The notes: a model not told the origin generated them from the sequence alone. A DNA stretch of 64,000 bases from SZUA-370 sp034003955 (GCA_034003955.1 JAVEXO010000001.1:62001-126000), one strand, 5' to 3'. Positions 8,808 through 17,970 are shown, counted from the first letter of the stretch. Program-made: numbers and translations.

Positions 8808-8857
8808 GACTGTCTCCTTGTTGGTATTGGGTAAACAACACATCAACACGGCAGGTT

Positions 8858-9604
8858 TCAGATCCTGCGTATTCTATACCAGAGGCTTGTTATATGCAGA
8901 TGGATTGCGGTAAAGACTCTTACAATGTTCCAGGGCTTTGCAGGAAGATAGTATAGCCATTCTAGCCCCTTGGAGAACAGTCTTTCGGGCGGACGGCTTT
9001 TTCTCTCCGCAAAGACATCGAAGACGTCTGAACACCATAACTGTATGCCAGAGTTGAAGTGCTTCATGTTTCTGGGTATCCAGCGCTCGCTACCCGGAAC
9101 GCCCCTGCCCACGAGGAGGAGGGTTGGAGCCGCCTTCCTGATTGCCTCGACTATCTTGGCATGGAATGACTTCTGGAATCTGGCCGAATGGCCTCCGACG
9201 ACACGAAGCCCCGGGAATGTGGCCTTTATATTCTTGGAGGCCTTTGTGAGGCCTTTGGGACTGCCTCCGAAAAGATAGGCCGACTTGCCCCATCGCTCAA
9301 GAATTGAAAGAAGCTGGACTATGAAGGCAAAGGGCTCATAGCGGGTAGGCACGGGACGCCGGAGGAATTTAGCCGTCTTGACTATAGAAAGAGATATTGG
9401 AATGACGAGGCTAGCGCCTGATATCATCGTGCGGAATTCACCTGAACGGCGTGCGCGCATGAGATCAGAGGCAGACAAGAGCACAATCTGATGATTCTTG
9501 CCGTCGGAGTACAGGGCCTTGATGATCTCTTCCAGGTCTTCGGGCGCAACTATATCCACAGGCACCTTGAGGACAGAAATTCTTTTTACTCGGTCGTTGA
9601 CCAT
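8858..9604 (-). CDS. WecG/TagA/CpsF family glycosyltransferase
   Basis: A 248-residue protein of the GT26 family, which transfers UDP-ManNAc(A)-type sugars to undecaprenyl-linked acceptors in envelope polysaccharide synthesis. Recognisable features are the N-terminal ILKVPVDIV start, the LLSASDLMRARRS segment matching the family's TxNxE/L region, the YLFGGSPKGL loop, LRVVGGHSARF, and LLVGRGVPGSERWI. The GT26 pattern usually reads G.P.QE.W; here it is GVPGSERWI, so the Gln is changed to Ser. I use the ATG at 9604 (GGAG 8 bases upstream), which overlaps the end of rsmE by 19 bases and gives the usual family length. The C-terminus is basic and aromatic, typical of membrane association. No other polysaccharide genes are near. 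Confidence 0.78.
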   Translation of the reverse strand: MVNDRVKRISVLKVPVDIVAPEDLEEIIKALYSDGKNHQIVLLSASDLMRARRSGEFRTMISGASLVIPISLSIVKTAKFLRRPVPTRYEPFAFIVQLLSILERWGKSAYLFGGSPKGLTKASKNIKATFPGLRVVGGHSARFQKSFHAKIVEAIRKAAPTLLLVGRGVPGSERWIPRNMKHFNSGIQLWCSDVFDVFAERKSRPPERLFSKGLEWLYYLPAKPWNIVRVFTAIHLHITSLWYRIRRI

Positions 9605-10487
9605 GAGGAACGCTCCAGGAAGACTATGCGCAAGGCTGAAATGACGAAGACTGCCGCCGTCTCGGCTCGCAGTACCCCTGGCCCCAGCCATGCGGGCGAG
9701 AATCCGTTCTGTGTGAGAGTCTTGACCTCGTCGTCGTCAAAACCACCCTCGGGTCCTACACAGGCAATAATCTCGTCCGGTACGTTCGTACAATAGCGAT
9801 GGATCGACGACTGCGCAAGGGGCATCTCATGGAAGAAGAGGCGCAAGCACGTGCTTGAGGTCCCCATTGCTCTCCTGCACAGCTCGGGTATCGATAAAGG
9901 TTCGCTTAGGCGTGTCGGTATTCGTGACCCGGACTGGCTCAGAGCCTCAGTCATGATACGGTGCATGCGTTCCATTCTACCGCTCGTATGGTCCTTGGGA
10001 ATGGATCTGGCCGTTATGAGTGGAAGAATTTCAGATACGCCAGCTTCTGTCGCCGCCCGCACCACATCGTCCAGCTTGGAGCCCTTGAGGAAGCCCACGG
10101 CAAGNNNNNNNNNNNNNNNNNNNNNNNNNNNNNNNNNNNNNNNNNNNNNNNNNNNNNNNNNNNNNNNNNNNNNNNNNNNNNNNNNNNNNNNNNNNNNNNN
10201 NNNNTCGGCGTCGCCACGGCCTGATCCCTGGCCGCACGACCGGCCCTCACGTCGGGCTTGTATGATCCAGGGGCGGAATCACCCTCTTGTCGGGCTATGG
10301 AAAGACTAAGCATGCCCGGCCCGGAGCCCGTGACGGTACACGAATAGGTAGCGCCATCGGGTCCCAAGGCAGGGAAGGCGTCTCCGGCGGCCAGCCTGAG
10401 TACGGTTGACAGGCGGTGCGCCTCGCGTCCCGTCACCGTACATGACAGGCCGCCATCCCAGTCTCTGGGTAGTACGAATTGCCTCAC
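9586..10487 (-). CDS. rsmE: 16S rRNA m3U1498 methyltransferase RsmE, interrupted by assembly gap
   Basis: RsmE methylates N3 of U1498 in 16S rRNA using S-adenosylmethionine. The N-terminal part (from ATG 10487: MRQFVLPRDW...) matches the PUA-like domain with the REAHRLSTVLRL segment. The C-terminal part after the gap reads LAVGFLKGSKLDDVVRAATEAGV and carries the SPOUT knot motifs ACVGPEGGFDDDE and LGPGVLRAETAAV. The two halves are one gene split by the N run at 10105-10204. The frame before the gap ends with one leftover base and after the gap resumes at a codon boundary, so the true missing length must be 3n+2, not 100. The start is 12 bases from the stop of the protease gene, so it is cotranscribed with it. 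Confidence 0.9.
10105..10204. other. 100-N assembly gap
   Basis: A run of exactly 100 undetermined bases inside rsmE. The round number is the usual placeholder for a gap of unknown size. Confidence 0.99.
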
Positions 10488-10499
10488 GATAGTCTGTGT

Positions 10500-11987
10500 C
10501 TACTTGCCTGCCTGCGTCACGACCTGGTCAGCCGATGTCTGCAGATCCTTTACAGAGAGTGAAAGAGAAACAAGGTCTTTAAAATCCTTGTCCGACAAGA
10601 CCTTGAGGGCGGCCTTCAGTTGCAGGTCATATTCAAGATCATAGACAGGGCTGATCGATGTCCTCTCAAGCTGGTTCTGTATCAGTTTCTTTAGCACGCG
10701 CTCCGTTACCGGGGAGCCTGCAGACTTGAGTCCCTTGACGTACTGGTCTATCTGAGCGGGTGATGCGTTGGGGTTGGCTGTGGCAAAGGCGGCAAAGACG
10801 TCGCGTTCTATGAGGCTGGACAGAGACGCTTCTTCCTCTGCCGACATCTCTGGTTCCTTGATTTCAAGGTCGGGGGCAATGCCTGTCTTGTCTATATTGG
10901 CGTCGCTGGGCGTGTAGTATCTTGACATGGTCAGCTTGAAACCGGTTTCTCCGAGTGGCAGGACCTGTTGCACGGAACCCTTGCCGTAGGAATTTTCACC
11001 TATCAGATAGGCTCGTTTCTGGTCCTTGAGAGCGCCTGCCAGAATTTCTGATGCACTGGCTGAGCCCTTGTTTATGAGGACAGCGACATTCATGTCTGCG
11101 GGTAAGCCCATCTCGGGTCTAGCCTGGTATACCGCATTCTCGTAGCGGTTGCGCGACTTGGTGGATACGATGACTCCCTTATCTATGAAGAGGTCTGCTA
11201 CCTGGATGGCAGACTGCAGGAGACCGCCAGGATTGTTTCTCAGGTCTATTATGAGGGAAGAATAGCCTTGGGCCTTGAACCAATCCAGTGATTCCTTGAC
11301 GCGAGGCAGGGTCTGCGGCGTAAATTCTATTATACGCAGATAGGCTACGCCACCTGGAAGCATGGCACGTTTTGTCGTTGGAACCTCTATCAAGGCCCGG
11401 ACTATTTTCTCGTCGAACACCAGGGCCGTTCCACGCAGTATCGTGATGGTTACCGTGGATCCAGGATCGCCTCGGAGGCGCTTCAGGACCTCGTCCATGG
11501 TCAATGGCTCGGTTGGCTCTCCGTCTATATGGGTTATCCTGTCACCTGGCATGATACCGGCTCGCCAGCCGGGTGTATCCTCTATGGGCGATACGATGTC
11601 GACTACCAGGCGCTTGTCGGGTGTCTTGGGGTCTGGTAAGGGCTTTGAAATATAGAGACCTATGCCGCCGAACCTGCCCGTCGTCGTATCGCTCATGTCG
11701 CTCATCATCGCCTCGCTGAGGAACACCGAGTAGGGGTCGCCTAGCGAGTCAAACATACCCTTCATGGCGCCTTCGTAGAGCACCTTTGGGTCAACCGTGT
11801 CTACATAGTTATCCAGTATGAAGCCAAACGCGCTCTGAAAGATTGAAAAATAGCGCTGGCTTTCGGCCTTGGCGTCCTGGCCATAGGCTGCCGGAGCACT
11901 GAATGACAACGCGGCACAAAAAATCGCTATGACTGCTACTGCGCCCCAGGCTGCGCGATCGCGTCCTCGATCATTGGATATCTTCAT
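10500..11987 (-). CDS. C-terminal processing protease, S41 family
   Basis: A 495-residue Prc/CtpA-type serine protease that cleaves periplasmic proteins from their C-termini. It has an N-terminal signal peptide or anchor (residues 12-36, AYGQ), a helical region, a PDZ domain (about 105-195, GIGLYISKP, GDRITHIDGEP) and the S41 core. The Ser-Lys dyad is visible as Ser311 in GSASASEI and Lys336 in YGKGSVQ, with the LRNNPGG oxyanion segment before it. GAGGA precedes the ATG at 11987. It is the first gene of a transcript with rsmE and the WecG-like gene. Confidence 0.93.
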   Translation of the reverse strand: MKISNDRGRDRAAWGAVAVIAIFCAALSFSAPAAYGQDAKAESQRYFSIFQSAFGFILDNYVDTVDPKVLYEGAMKGMFDSLGDPYSVFLSEAMMSDMSDTTTGRFGGIGLYISKPLPDPKTPDKRLVVDIVSPIEDTPGWRAGIMPGDRITHIDGEPTEPLTMDEVLKRLRGDPGSTVTITILRGTALVFDEKIVRALIEVPTTKRAMLPGGVAYLRIIEFTPQTLPRVKESLDWFKAQGYSSLIIDLRNNPGGLLQSAIQVADLFIDKGVIVSTKSRNRYENAVYQARPEMGLPADMNVAVLINKGSASASEILAGALKDQKRAYLIGENSYGKGSVQQVLPLGETGFKLTMSRYYTPSDANIDKTGIAPDLEIKEPEMSAEEEASLSSLIERDVFAAFATANPNASPAQIDQYVKGLKSAGSPVTERVLKKLIQNQLERTSISPVYDLEYDLQLKAALKVLSDKDFKDLVSLSLSVKDLQTSADQVVTQAGK

Positions 11988-12126
11988 GGTATAACTATCC
12001 TCATTGGCGGACTCGCAGTCAACTATCCGGAAGGCTTACTTTCTATTGACAGTCAAGAATTCATGGCACTAGACTTCGTTCAGACCGTGCGTGGCTTATT
12101 ATCATATTGTTGCGGAGAGGCACTCG

Positions 12127-12936
12127 ATGGCTGATTTTCTGGTCGATTCTGAATTTGAACTCTACCGCAAGCTCATCTATGATGAGAGCGGCATCCATTT
12201 TTCAGCGACTAACCGTTCTATTCTAGAGAGCCGTCTTCGTGAAAGGCTCAGGGACAAGAAACTACAGACTCCACAAGAGTACTATGCAATACTCATAGCC
12301 GATAAGGAAGAACTGAAGGTTCTCCTCGATTCTGTAACAACAAATCTGACAAGGTTCTTCAGGAATCAGGCTCATTTTGACGCCATAGAGCATTTCGTCG
12401 TTCCAGAGCTGATTAAACTGAGGCAATCGGAACACAAGCTGCGGGTCTGGAGCGCTGGCTGCTCTACCGGCGAGGAGCCGTATACCATAGCCATGCTCTT
12501 GCGTGAGTTGTTGCCGGCAGGATGGAACGCCGAGGTGACGGCCAGTGATATTAGTCTAAAGTCCTTGATGGTAGGCAAGGAAGGCTTCTACCCAGAAACC
12601 CGTGTTCAAGGAATCCCTGAGAACTATCTTCCAAAATATTTTGACAAACGATCCAACGGGTACCAGGTTAAAGATGATATAAAGAAGACAATACGCTTTG
12701 ACTACCACAATCTCAAGAATGATTCGGGGCAACGAAACCTCGATGTGGTATTCTGTAGAAACGTTCTAATTTATTTTGATGAGGCTGCTCAAAAGGCAGC
12801 CATAGAACGCTTCTGGGATGCCATGGCCCCTAAATCCTTCCTGTTCATAGGTCATTCTGAGTCTCTGTTCGGTATGAACACCAAATTCGAGTTCGTAAAG
12901 ACCGATTGGGCTTGTTTCTATAAAAAATCTATATAA
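12127..12936 (+). CDS. cheR: Chemotaxis protein methyltransferase CheR
   Basis: CheR methylates glutamates of chemoreceptors with S-adenosylmethionine, setting adaptation. The 269-residue protein has the small N-terminal helical domain (about 1-85) and the C-terminal methyltransferase domain with VWSAGCSTGEEPYTIAM (SAM binding), AEVTASDIS, and DVVFCRNVLIYFD. I choose the ATG at 12127 because GGAGAGG lies 6 bases upstream; an in-frame start at 12091 would add 12 residues and lacks this. It lies 18 bases before cheB and forms an operon with it. A chemoreceptor is encoded at 57907-59718. Confidence 0.95.
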   Translation: MADFLVDSEFELYRKLIYDESGIHFSATNRSILESRLRERLRDKKLQTPQEYYAILIADKEELKVLLDSVTTNLTRFFRNQAHFDAIEHFVVPELIKLRQSEHKLRVWSAGCSTGEEPYTIAMLLRELLPAGWNAEVTASDISLKSLMVGKEGFYPETRVQGIPENYLPKYFDKRSNGYQVKDDIKKTIRFDYHNLKNDSGQRNLDVVFCRNVLIYFDEAAQKAAIERFWDAMAPKSFLFIGHSESLFGMNTKFEFVKTDWACFYKKSI

Positions 12937-12954
12937 AGGACGTGGAGGAACGTC

Positions 12955-14076
12955 ATGCCCGATCCAATTCTTGTCCTGGTAGTCGATGATTCAGCCTTGA
13001 TGCGCAATCTCGTCTCAAAGATAGTCGACGCTACGCCTGGCTTGCGTACCGTAGACAAGGCCATGAATGGCCTGTTTGCCCTGCAGAAGATTCCCCGCTG
13101 TCAGCCTGATGTCATAGTGCTCGACATAGAAATGCCGGAGATGAACGGGCTCGAGTTTCTAAAGGAAAGGAAACGGCTGGGTATAGAAATACCTGTCGTC
13201 ATACTATCGAGCGTGGCCAAAAGCGGGGCTCAGGTTACCATGGAGGCCCTGTCTCTGGGAGCCGCAGATTTTATAACCAAGCCTTCTGGCTCAGTGTCGT
13301 CTGATATACATACGGTGGCCGGAGAGCTTTCACGTATGCTTGTGGCCTATGGTTCGCAATACCGCCGCTCCAGGGGTAATGAGCCACCACAGTACCGTTT
13401 TGAGACACCCGAGCGGATGTTTGAGCCAATCCTGCCAGAGCCACCTAAGCCTTCAGTTAAAGAACCGCTAGCCATAAAACCACGTAGGTCTCCCGGTACG
13501 ACGGAGATACTGGCCATGGGAATATCCACAGGCGGACCAAACGCCTTGCGGGAGGTGTTTGCCAGGATAGCGCCTGATCTGCCCTGTCCGGTGGTGGTGG
13601 TTCAACACATGCCTGCCGGCTTTACCGAGGAATTTGCCGCGAGCCTCGACCGTATCTGCCCTCTCGATGTCAAGGAAGCCGCCGATGGTGACCTTCTAAG
13701 ACCCGGCCGCATACTGATAGCCCCTGGTGACTGGCACGTCGTGGTGGAGAAGCGATCCCTGGCCAGCATTGTCCGCATAAACCAGGATCCAGCAGAAAAC
13801 GGACACAGACCGAGTGCCGATGTCTTGTTTAGAAGTGTAGCCAGGGAATACGGAAACAAGGCCTTGGCCGTCATAATGACCGGTATGGGCAAGGATGGAG
13901 CCAGGGAACTAGGCTCTGTTTACAGGGAGGGTGGCATGACGCTTGGCCAGGACGAGGCGTCTTGTGTCGTCTATGGCATGCCAAAGGTGGCGTTCGAGAT
14001 GGGCCATGTTATGGAACAGGTATCACTGTCCAACATGGCTGCCCGAATCTCAGCCTTGGCCAAGGAGAGGCGATAG
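12955..14076 (+). CDS. cheB: Chemotaxis response regulator methylesterase CheB
   Basis: The 373-residue protein joins a receiver domain (acidic pair VVDDS, phospho-Asp57 in VLDIEMPEMNG, Lys109 in FITKPS), a Pro-rich linker (about 135-182) and the methylesterase/deamidase domain. The catalytic triad is visible: Ser191 in GISTGGPN, His218 in VQHMPAGFTEEFA and Asp in MTGMGKDGARE (about 314). It removes methyl groups from chemoreceptors and opposes CheR, whose gene is directly upstream. GGAGG stands 6 bases before the ATG. Confidence 0.95.
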   Translation: MPDPILVLVVDDSALMRNLVSKIVDATPGLRTVDKAMNGLFALQKIPRCQPDVIVLDIEMPEMNGLEFLKERKRLGIEIPVVILSSVAKSGAQVTMEALSLGAADFITKPSGSVSSDIHTVAGELSRMLVAYGSQYRRSRGNEPPQYRFETPERMFEPILPEPPKPSVKEPLAIKPRRSPGTTEILAMGISTGGPNALREVFARIAPDLPCPVVVVQHMPAGFTEEFAASLDRICPLDVKEAADGDLLRPGRILIAPGDWHVVVEKRSLASIVRINQDPAENGHRPSADVLFRSVAREYGNKALAVIMTGMGKDGARELGSVYREGGMTLGQDEASCVVYGMPKVAFEMGHVMEQVSLSNMAARISALAKERR

Positions 14077-14249
14077 GCGGCTTGTGGGCTCCTGTTACTT
14101 GCCCTCTGTTGGTGCTTATATTACTTTATACACGATGCTTTAAGGCAATTCTTGCATTTGGGAGACCTGCCTTTGAATGTATAGATCAATTTAACTGCCT
14201 CATGGCTGTTAAATCACCGTGCGCAGTCAATGCATGACAGGAGGCCCCT

Positions 14250-14405
14250 ATGGCTATTGAAAGAGAAGATGAAAGCAAACAGAAGAGCGTGAAGAAAAAC
14301 CCGAATGAAATTGATAACAAGCTAGATCCTTGCAACAAACCACATGTGGCCGAGGCTACCAGGAATACAGACGCCGATGAGGCCTGCGACGACGCGGTTC
14401 ATTGA
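14250..14405 (+). CDS. 51-residue highly charged small protein
   Basis: ATG at 14250, TGA at 14403-14405, with a very strong ribosome binding site (AGGAGG, 6 bases upstream) and a strong hairpin immediately after the stop. The product is hydrophilic and rich in Glu, Asp, Lys and Asn (begins MAIEREDESKQKSVKKNPNE) with two Cys residues, and has no membrane segment. It is likely disordered. No family is recognised. The good expression signals argue that it is a real gene rather than chance; the 173 bases between cheB and this ORF contain nothing else I recognise. Confidence 0.6.
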   Translation: MAIEREDESKQKSVKKNPNEIDNKLDPCNKPHVAEATRNTDADEACDDAVH

Positions 14406-14416
14406 TCAACGTACAG

Positions 14417-14443
14417 TAGGAGAAGCCTCGGAGGCTTCTCCTA
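14417..14443. terminator. Bidirectional hairpin terminator
   Basis: A perfect 13-bp inverted repeat (14417-14429 against 14431-14443, TAGGAGAAGCCTC) lies between the 51-residue ORF and the convergent NifU-like gene. The T-tract is weak on both sides. Confidence 0.65.
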
Positions 14444-14449
14444 TTGATA

Positions 14450-14677
14450 TCAGCCTTGTACTACTTCTGAGACTTCTGGAAGCACCTTTTTAAGATAGGC
14501 TTCCACACCCTGCTTAAGCGTCATGGTGGCCATGGGGCAAGAACCGCAAGCACCCTTGAGCTTGACTATGACCTTGCCTTCATCGGAAACCGATATAAGC
14601 TCTATATCTCCTCCGTCTGCCTGCAATGACGGTCGTACATCCTGAATCGCCTTATTGACACTCTCAAAGTTTAACAT
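14450..14677 (-). CDS. NifU-like (Nfu) iron-sulfur scaffold domain protein
   Basis: A 75-residue stand-alone NifU C-terminal domain, which carries or delivers Fe-S clusters to apoproteins in the cytoplasm. The sequence has the family core: RPSLQADGGDIEL, then GACGSCPMATMTLKQGVE with the cluster-binding CxxC (Cys43 and Cys46), and a C-terminal helix. The size matches the short Nfu form found in many anaerobes. It is convergent with the 51-residue ORF and shares its hairpin. It may serve the Fe-S enzymes encoded elsewhere in the window, such as formate dehydrogenase, but nothing in the sequence links them. Confidence 0.93.
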   Translation of the reverse strand: MLNFESVNKAIQDVRPSLQADGGDIELISVSDEGKVIVKLKGACGSCPMATMTLKQGVEAYLKKVLPEVSEVVQG

Positions 14678-14795
14678 TGATACTCCTCAGCGATAATGTA
14701 ACGGTGGCTCTATAGTTGGGTCAAGCCGGGCCACAAGGCTCACTGTGGCGCTAACAGACGTTAATTATAGATTAAAGTATATATAGATAAGATAC

Positions 14796-14824
14796 TTGAC
14801 TTGATCGGTGTATAAAGGCACAAT
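14796..14824 (+). promoter_or_regulatory. Candidate promoter of the NDH-2/DoxX gene
   Basis: TTGACT at 14796-14801, a 17-base spacer, then CACAAT at 14819-14824. The transcript would begin about 50 bases before the ATG at 14885. The surrounding 14750-14820 stretch is AT-rich. Confidence 0.4.
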
Positions 14825-14884
14825 CTGGTGCCAAACTCAATTGTTATCATGGTTCCTCTTATTTTTATGCATTAAGGAGATTAT

Positions 14885-16840
14885 ATGACCGGCACCAAGA
14901 AGATCCTCATCCTCGGCGGCGGATACGGCGGAGTAGGGGTGGGTAAGATACTGGAAAAGCATTTCAGGAAGCAGGCAAATATCCAGATTACCCTGGTAGA
15001 CAAGAAGCCGTTTCATACGCTCATGACGGAGCTTCATGAAGTAGCTGGCTGGCGTACCGAGCCTGAATCGATCCAGGTTAGTTTCAAGAAAATATTCGGC
15101 ACCAAGAAGATAGAAGTCGTCCTGGATGAGATTACCTCGGTGGATTTCAAGGCCAAGAAGGCCGTAGGCAAGGCGCGGACCTATGAGTTTGACTATATAA
15201 TCGTGGGAGCCGGAGCCGAGCCTGAGTATTTCAACATACCTGGCGTCAAGGAGAACTCCTTTAGCCTCTGGTCATTCGAAGACGCCATGCGCATCAGGCA
15301 CCATGTCGAAGATGTTTTTGCGCGCGCCGCAGAAGAAACAGACCCTGAGGTACGAAAACGCCTGCTTACCTTCGTCGTCGCCGGAGCCGGTTTCACCGGT
15401 ATAGAGATGATAGGCGAGTTGCTTGAGTATCGTGATGTCATGTGCAAGAAGTACTATCTTAATCGTTCTGAGACCCGCGTAATAAACATAGAGGCCCTGC
15501 CCTCGATTTTGCCAATCCTCGAGGAGTCCCTGCGGGTCCGTGCCGAGAAGTATCTGGCCAAGATGGGTTGCGAGCTCATGCTTAACGCCTCTATCATTGG
15601 AGCGGAACCAGGCAAGGTGCTCTGCAAGGACGGTAAGGTCTTTGAGACAGATACCTTTATCTGGACCTGTGGTGTCAAGGGAAGCTCCTTTGCCGCCGGG
15701 CTTGATCTGCCGAAGGGCGAGCGTGGTAGAGGCAGGCTCCAGGTAGACGCTGAGCTCAAGAGCCCCGACTATCCCTATGTCTATGTCGTCGGCGACAACG
15801 CCTTCTTCCTGGAGAACGGCAAGCCATTGCCCCAGATAGTAGAAGCCGCGCATCAGATGGCCGAGGTAGTTGCCAAGAATATTATTGCCGACGTAGAGGG
15901 CAATCCTGAACGCCATGCCTTCAAGTCAAACTTCCATGGCTTCATGGTGTCTATAGGCGGACGCTACGGTGTAGCCAATGCCGGCGGCATCAAGTGCAGT
16001 GGCTTCATGGCCTTGGCGATGAAGCATATCATCAATATGGGGTACCTTCTCAGCATTGCGGGTATAAACCAGGTATGGGAATACGTCAAACACGAGTTCC
16101 TTGATATAAAGAACAGGCGATCGTTCATAGGGGGATTTGCGGCGCACAAGGTACGTGGCTACTGGCCTCTCCTCCTTCGCATGTGGCTTGGCCTCATGTG
16201 GGTGATTGGTGGTGTCAACAAGATAGGAGAAGGCTGGCTCGCATGGTCGGAAGGTTCCAAGAGTGGCTGGATGTTCAGCTCCGGAGTCATTCAGAAGGGC
16301 GTGCCGATAGTAGAGGCAGTTAGCGCCGCTTCTGATGCCGGTGATTGGGCCGAGCCTATCGTGGAAGCGACAGCTGCCGCCTCAGACGCTGTGGTTGAGA
16401 CAGTATCTATTGTTGCAGATGGGGCCACAAGGGCCTTTGGTGAGGTTTGGGATCTTACCAAGCCAATATTCGACTTCAATGGAGTCGTCAGCACCTGGTT
16501 CAGGACAACCTTCATGGACGGCATGTTCGCATTCCTGCCCTACCAGGGTTTCCAGGCCATGATAGTCGTCACGGAAATAGCCATAGGCCTGGCAATCTTC
16601 GGCGGCTTCTTTACCTGGTGGGCCGCTATGGCGAGCATCGCGATGTGCGTCGTCTTTACCCTGTCCGGCATGTTTGCCTGGGACCAGCTATGGTTTGTTT
16701 TTGCCGCAATTCTCATGCTTGGTGGAGCGGGCAGATCCTTCGGTTTAGACTACTGGAGCGTACCCTTCTTCAAGAAGTGGTGGAATGGCACGAAGTTCGC
16801 CCGCAAGTGGCATTTCTATGCCGATGATCCTACGAAGTAA
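14885..16840 (+). CDS. Type II NADH dehydrogenase-DoxX fusion
   Basis: The 651-residue protein joins two families. Residues 1-380 are an NDH-2-type flavoprotein: FAD-binding ILGGGYGGVGVG near the N-terminus, NAD-binding VVAGAGFTGIEMIGE (about 166-180), WTCGVKGSS and the C-terminal FAD motif VYVVGDNAFF. It would pass electrons from NADH to a membrane acceptor. From about 385 on there are hydrophobic segments, an Ala/Val/Asp-rich linker (about 470-520) and a DoxX-like four-helix domain (RMWLGLMWVIGGVNKIGEG, then three more helices near 560-625). Ordinary NDH-2 has only a short amphipathic C-terminus, so this is an unusually long, integrally anchored form. AAGGAG precedes the ATG. A terminator follows. 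Confidence 0.88.
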   Translation: MTGTKKILILGGGYGGVGVGKILEKHFRKQANIQITLVDKKPFHTLMTELHEVAGWRTEPESIQVSFKKIFGTKKIEVVLDEITSVDFKAKKAVGKARTYEFDYIIVGAGAEPEYFNIPGVKENSFSLWSFEDAMRIRHHVEDVFARAAEETDPEVRKRLLTFVVAGAGFTGIEMIGELLEYRDVMCKKYYLNRSETRVINIEALPSILPILEESLRVRAEKYLAKMGCELMLNASIIGAEPGKVLCKDGKVFETDTFIWTCGVKGSSFAAGLDLPKGERGRGRLQVDAELKSPDYPYVYVVGDNAFFLENGKPLPQIVEAAHQMAEVVAKNIIADVEGNPERHAFKSNFHGFMVSIGGRYGVANAGGIKCSGFMALAMKHIINMGYLLSIAGINQVWEYVKHEFLDIKNRRSFIGGFAAHKVRGYWPLLLRMWLGLMWVIGGVNKIGEGWLAWSEGSKSGWMFSSGVIQKGVPIVEAVSAASDAGDWAEPIVEATAAASDAVVETVSIVADGATRAFGEVWDLTKPIFDFNGVVSTWFRTTFMDGMFAFLPYQGFQAMIVVTEIAIGLAIFGGFFTWWAAMASIAMCVVFTLSGMFAWDQLWFVFAAILMLGGAGRSFGLDYWSVPFFKKWWNGTKFARKWHFYADDPTK

Positions 16841-16888
16841 ACGCTGCATCGAGTATAGCTCTGTGCAATAATAGCTAAGGTACAAAGG

Positions 16889-16924
16889 ACGCAGAGGCCG
16901 GCGCAAGGCGCCCCTCTGCGTTTT
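16889..16924 (+). terminator. Intrinsic terminator after NDH-2/DoxX gene
   Basis: ACGCAGAGG (16889-16897) pairs with CCTCTGCGT (16913-16921), with an inner GGCGC/GCGCC stem, followed by TTTT at 16921-16924. Confidence 0.8.
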
Positions 16925-16981
16925 CCACTCCAGGACTCCTCCTGCGGGACGGGACAAACAGTGAAGCGAGCCAAATAGACG

Positions 16982-17944
16982 ATGAGTGATTTCTGGAACG
17001 GGCTCCCGGGCATGCCAGAGAGTCTGCAGGCGGTTAGAAGACGCATGATAGACGCGCTTGGCTCCGATAGATTTCCTCTCGCCAGTGCCGTCAAAGAGCT
17101 CATTGAAGCCAACGGCAAGTTGTTGCGTCCTGCGTTCGTCATCATGGGAGGGCGATTCGGCAAGGAACAGAGGAACCTCATAGACCTGGCCGCGGCCATA
17201 GAGCTCCTTCATATCGCGACGCTCATACATGATGATGTAATAGATGAGTCTGATACTCGACGTGGAGTCGAGTCTGTCAATGCACGCTATGGTGCAAAGC
17301 ACGCGGTGCTTACCGGGGACTGGCTCTTTTCCCGTAGTTTTAGGCTGGTGACAGAGAATGCCAAACCACAGAATGCGCGTCTCCTGGCAAGCCTGGTGCA
17401 GGCTCTTGTCTCAGAGGAGATACACCAGGATTTAGAGCGTTTTACATGGCCCAAGAGCCAACGAAATTATCTGCGCAAGATAGGTGGCAAGACTGCCGCC
17501 CTTTTTTCTCTTGCCTTGCGTGCCGGGGCCCTTGAGACGAAGAGTTCCCCGCTCATTGTCACGGCCTTGGTCAGAACCGGCTACAATGTCGGCATGGCAT
17601 TTCAGATCATGGACGACATCCTCGATTACGAGTCTAGTGCAGACACCATGGGTAAACCCGTGGCAAAGGATGTTCGAGACGGGCTATGCACCCTGCCTTT
17701 GATACTGACGATGCGATTGCATCCTGAAACCATCCTGCCTTTGCTCGGCCAAGAAAGGCCTGACGAAGCGAGCGTCTCGGCTATCGTCGAAGTTGTAAGG
17801 CAGTCCGGGGCGATAGACTCCGCCAAGACTCTTGCGCAGCGGTATACCGAGAGAGCCATGCTTGAGATTTCCCGTCTGCCCAAGGGTGTCGCTCGGGATG
17901 AGCTGCGCGATACGGTAGAGAAGCTACTTACAAGGAAGTACTGA
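16982..17944 (+). CDS. Polyprenyl (octaprenyl-type) diphosphate synthase
   Basis: A 320-residue trans-isoprenyl diphosphate synthase, which extends allylic diphosphates with isopentenyl diphosphate to make the side chain of a quinone or a similar long prenyl. Both aspartate-rich motifs are intact: LIHDDVIDESDTRRG (about 81-95) and QIMDDILDYE (about 205-214), with GKLLRP near the N-terminus and KTAALF. The chain-length region before the first motif (ELLHIATLIHDD) has small and aliphatic residues, which favours a long product. It follows the NDH-2/DoxX gene, so a link to respiratory quinone is plausible but inferred. The start lacks a good Shine-Dalgarno. Confidence 0.88.
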   Translation: MSDFWNGLPGMPESLQAVRRRMIDALGSDRFPLASAVKELIEANGKLLRPAFVIMGGRFGKEQRNLIDLAAAIELLHIATLIHDDVIDESDTRRGVESVNARYGAKHAVLTGDWLFSRSFRLVTENAKPQNARLLASLVQALVSEEIHQDLERFTWPKSQRNYLRKIGGKTAALFSLALRAGALETKSSPLIVTALVRTGYNVGMAFQIMDDILDYESSADTMGKPVAKDVRDGLCTLPLILTMRLHPETILPLLGQERPDEASVSAIVEVVRQSGAIDSAKTLAQRYTERAMLEISRLPKGVARDELRDTVEKLLTRKY

Positions 17945-17970
17945 TCCGGCTCCTCATCCATGCTCCTGCC

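Noticed and set aside
15272..15916. 214-codon minus-strand ORF
   Set aside because: Antisense to the NDH-2 domain, which has intact FAD and NAD motifs.
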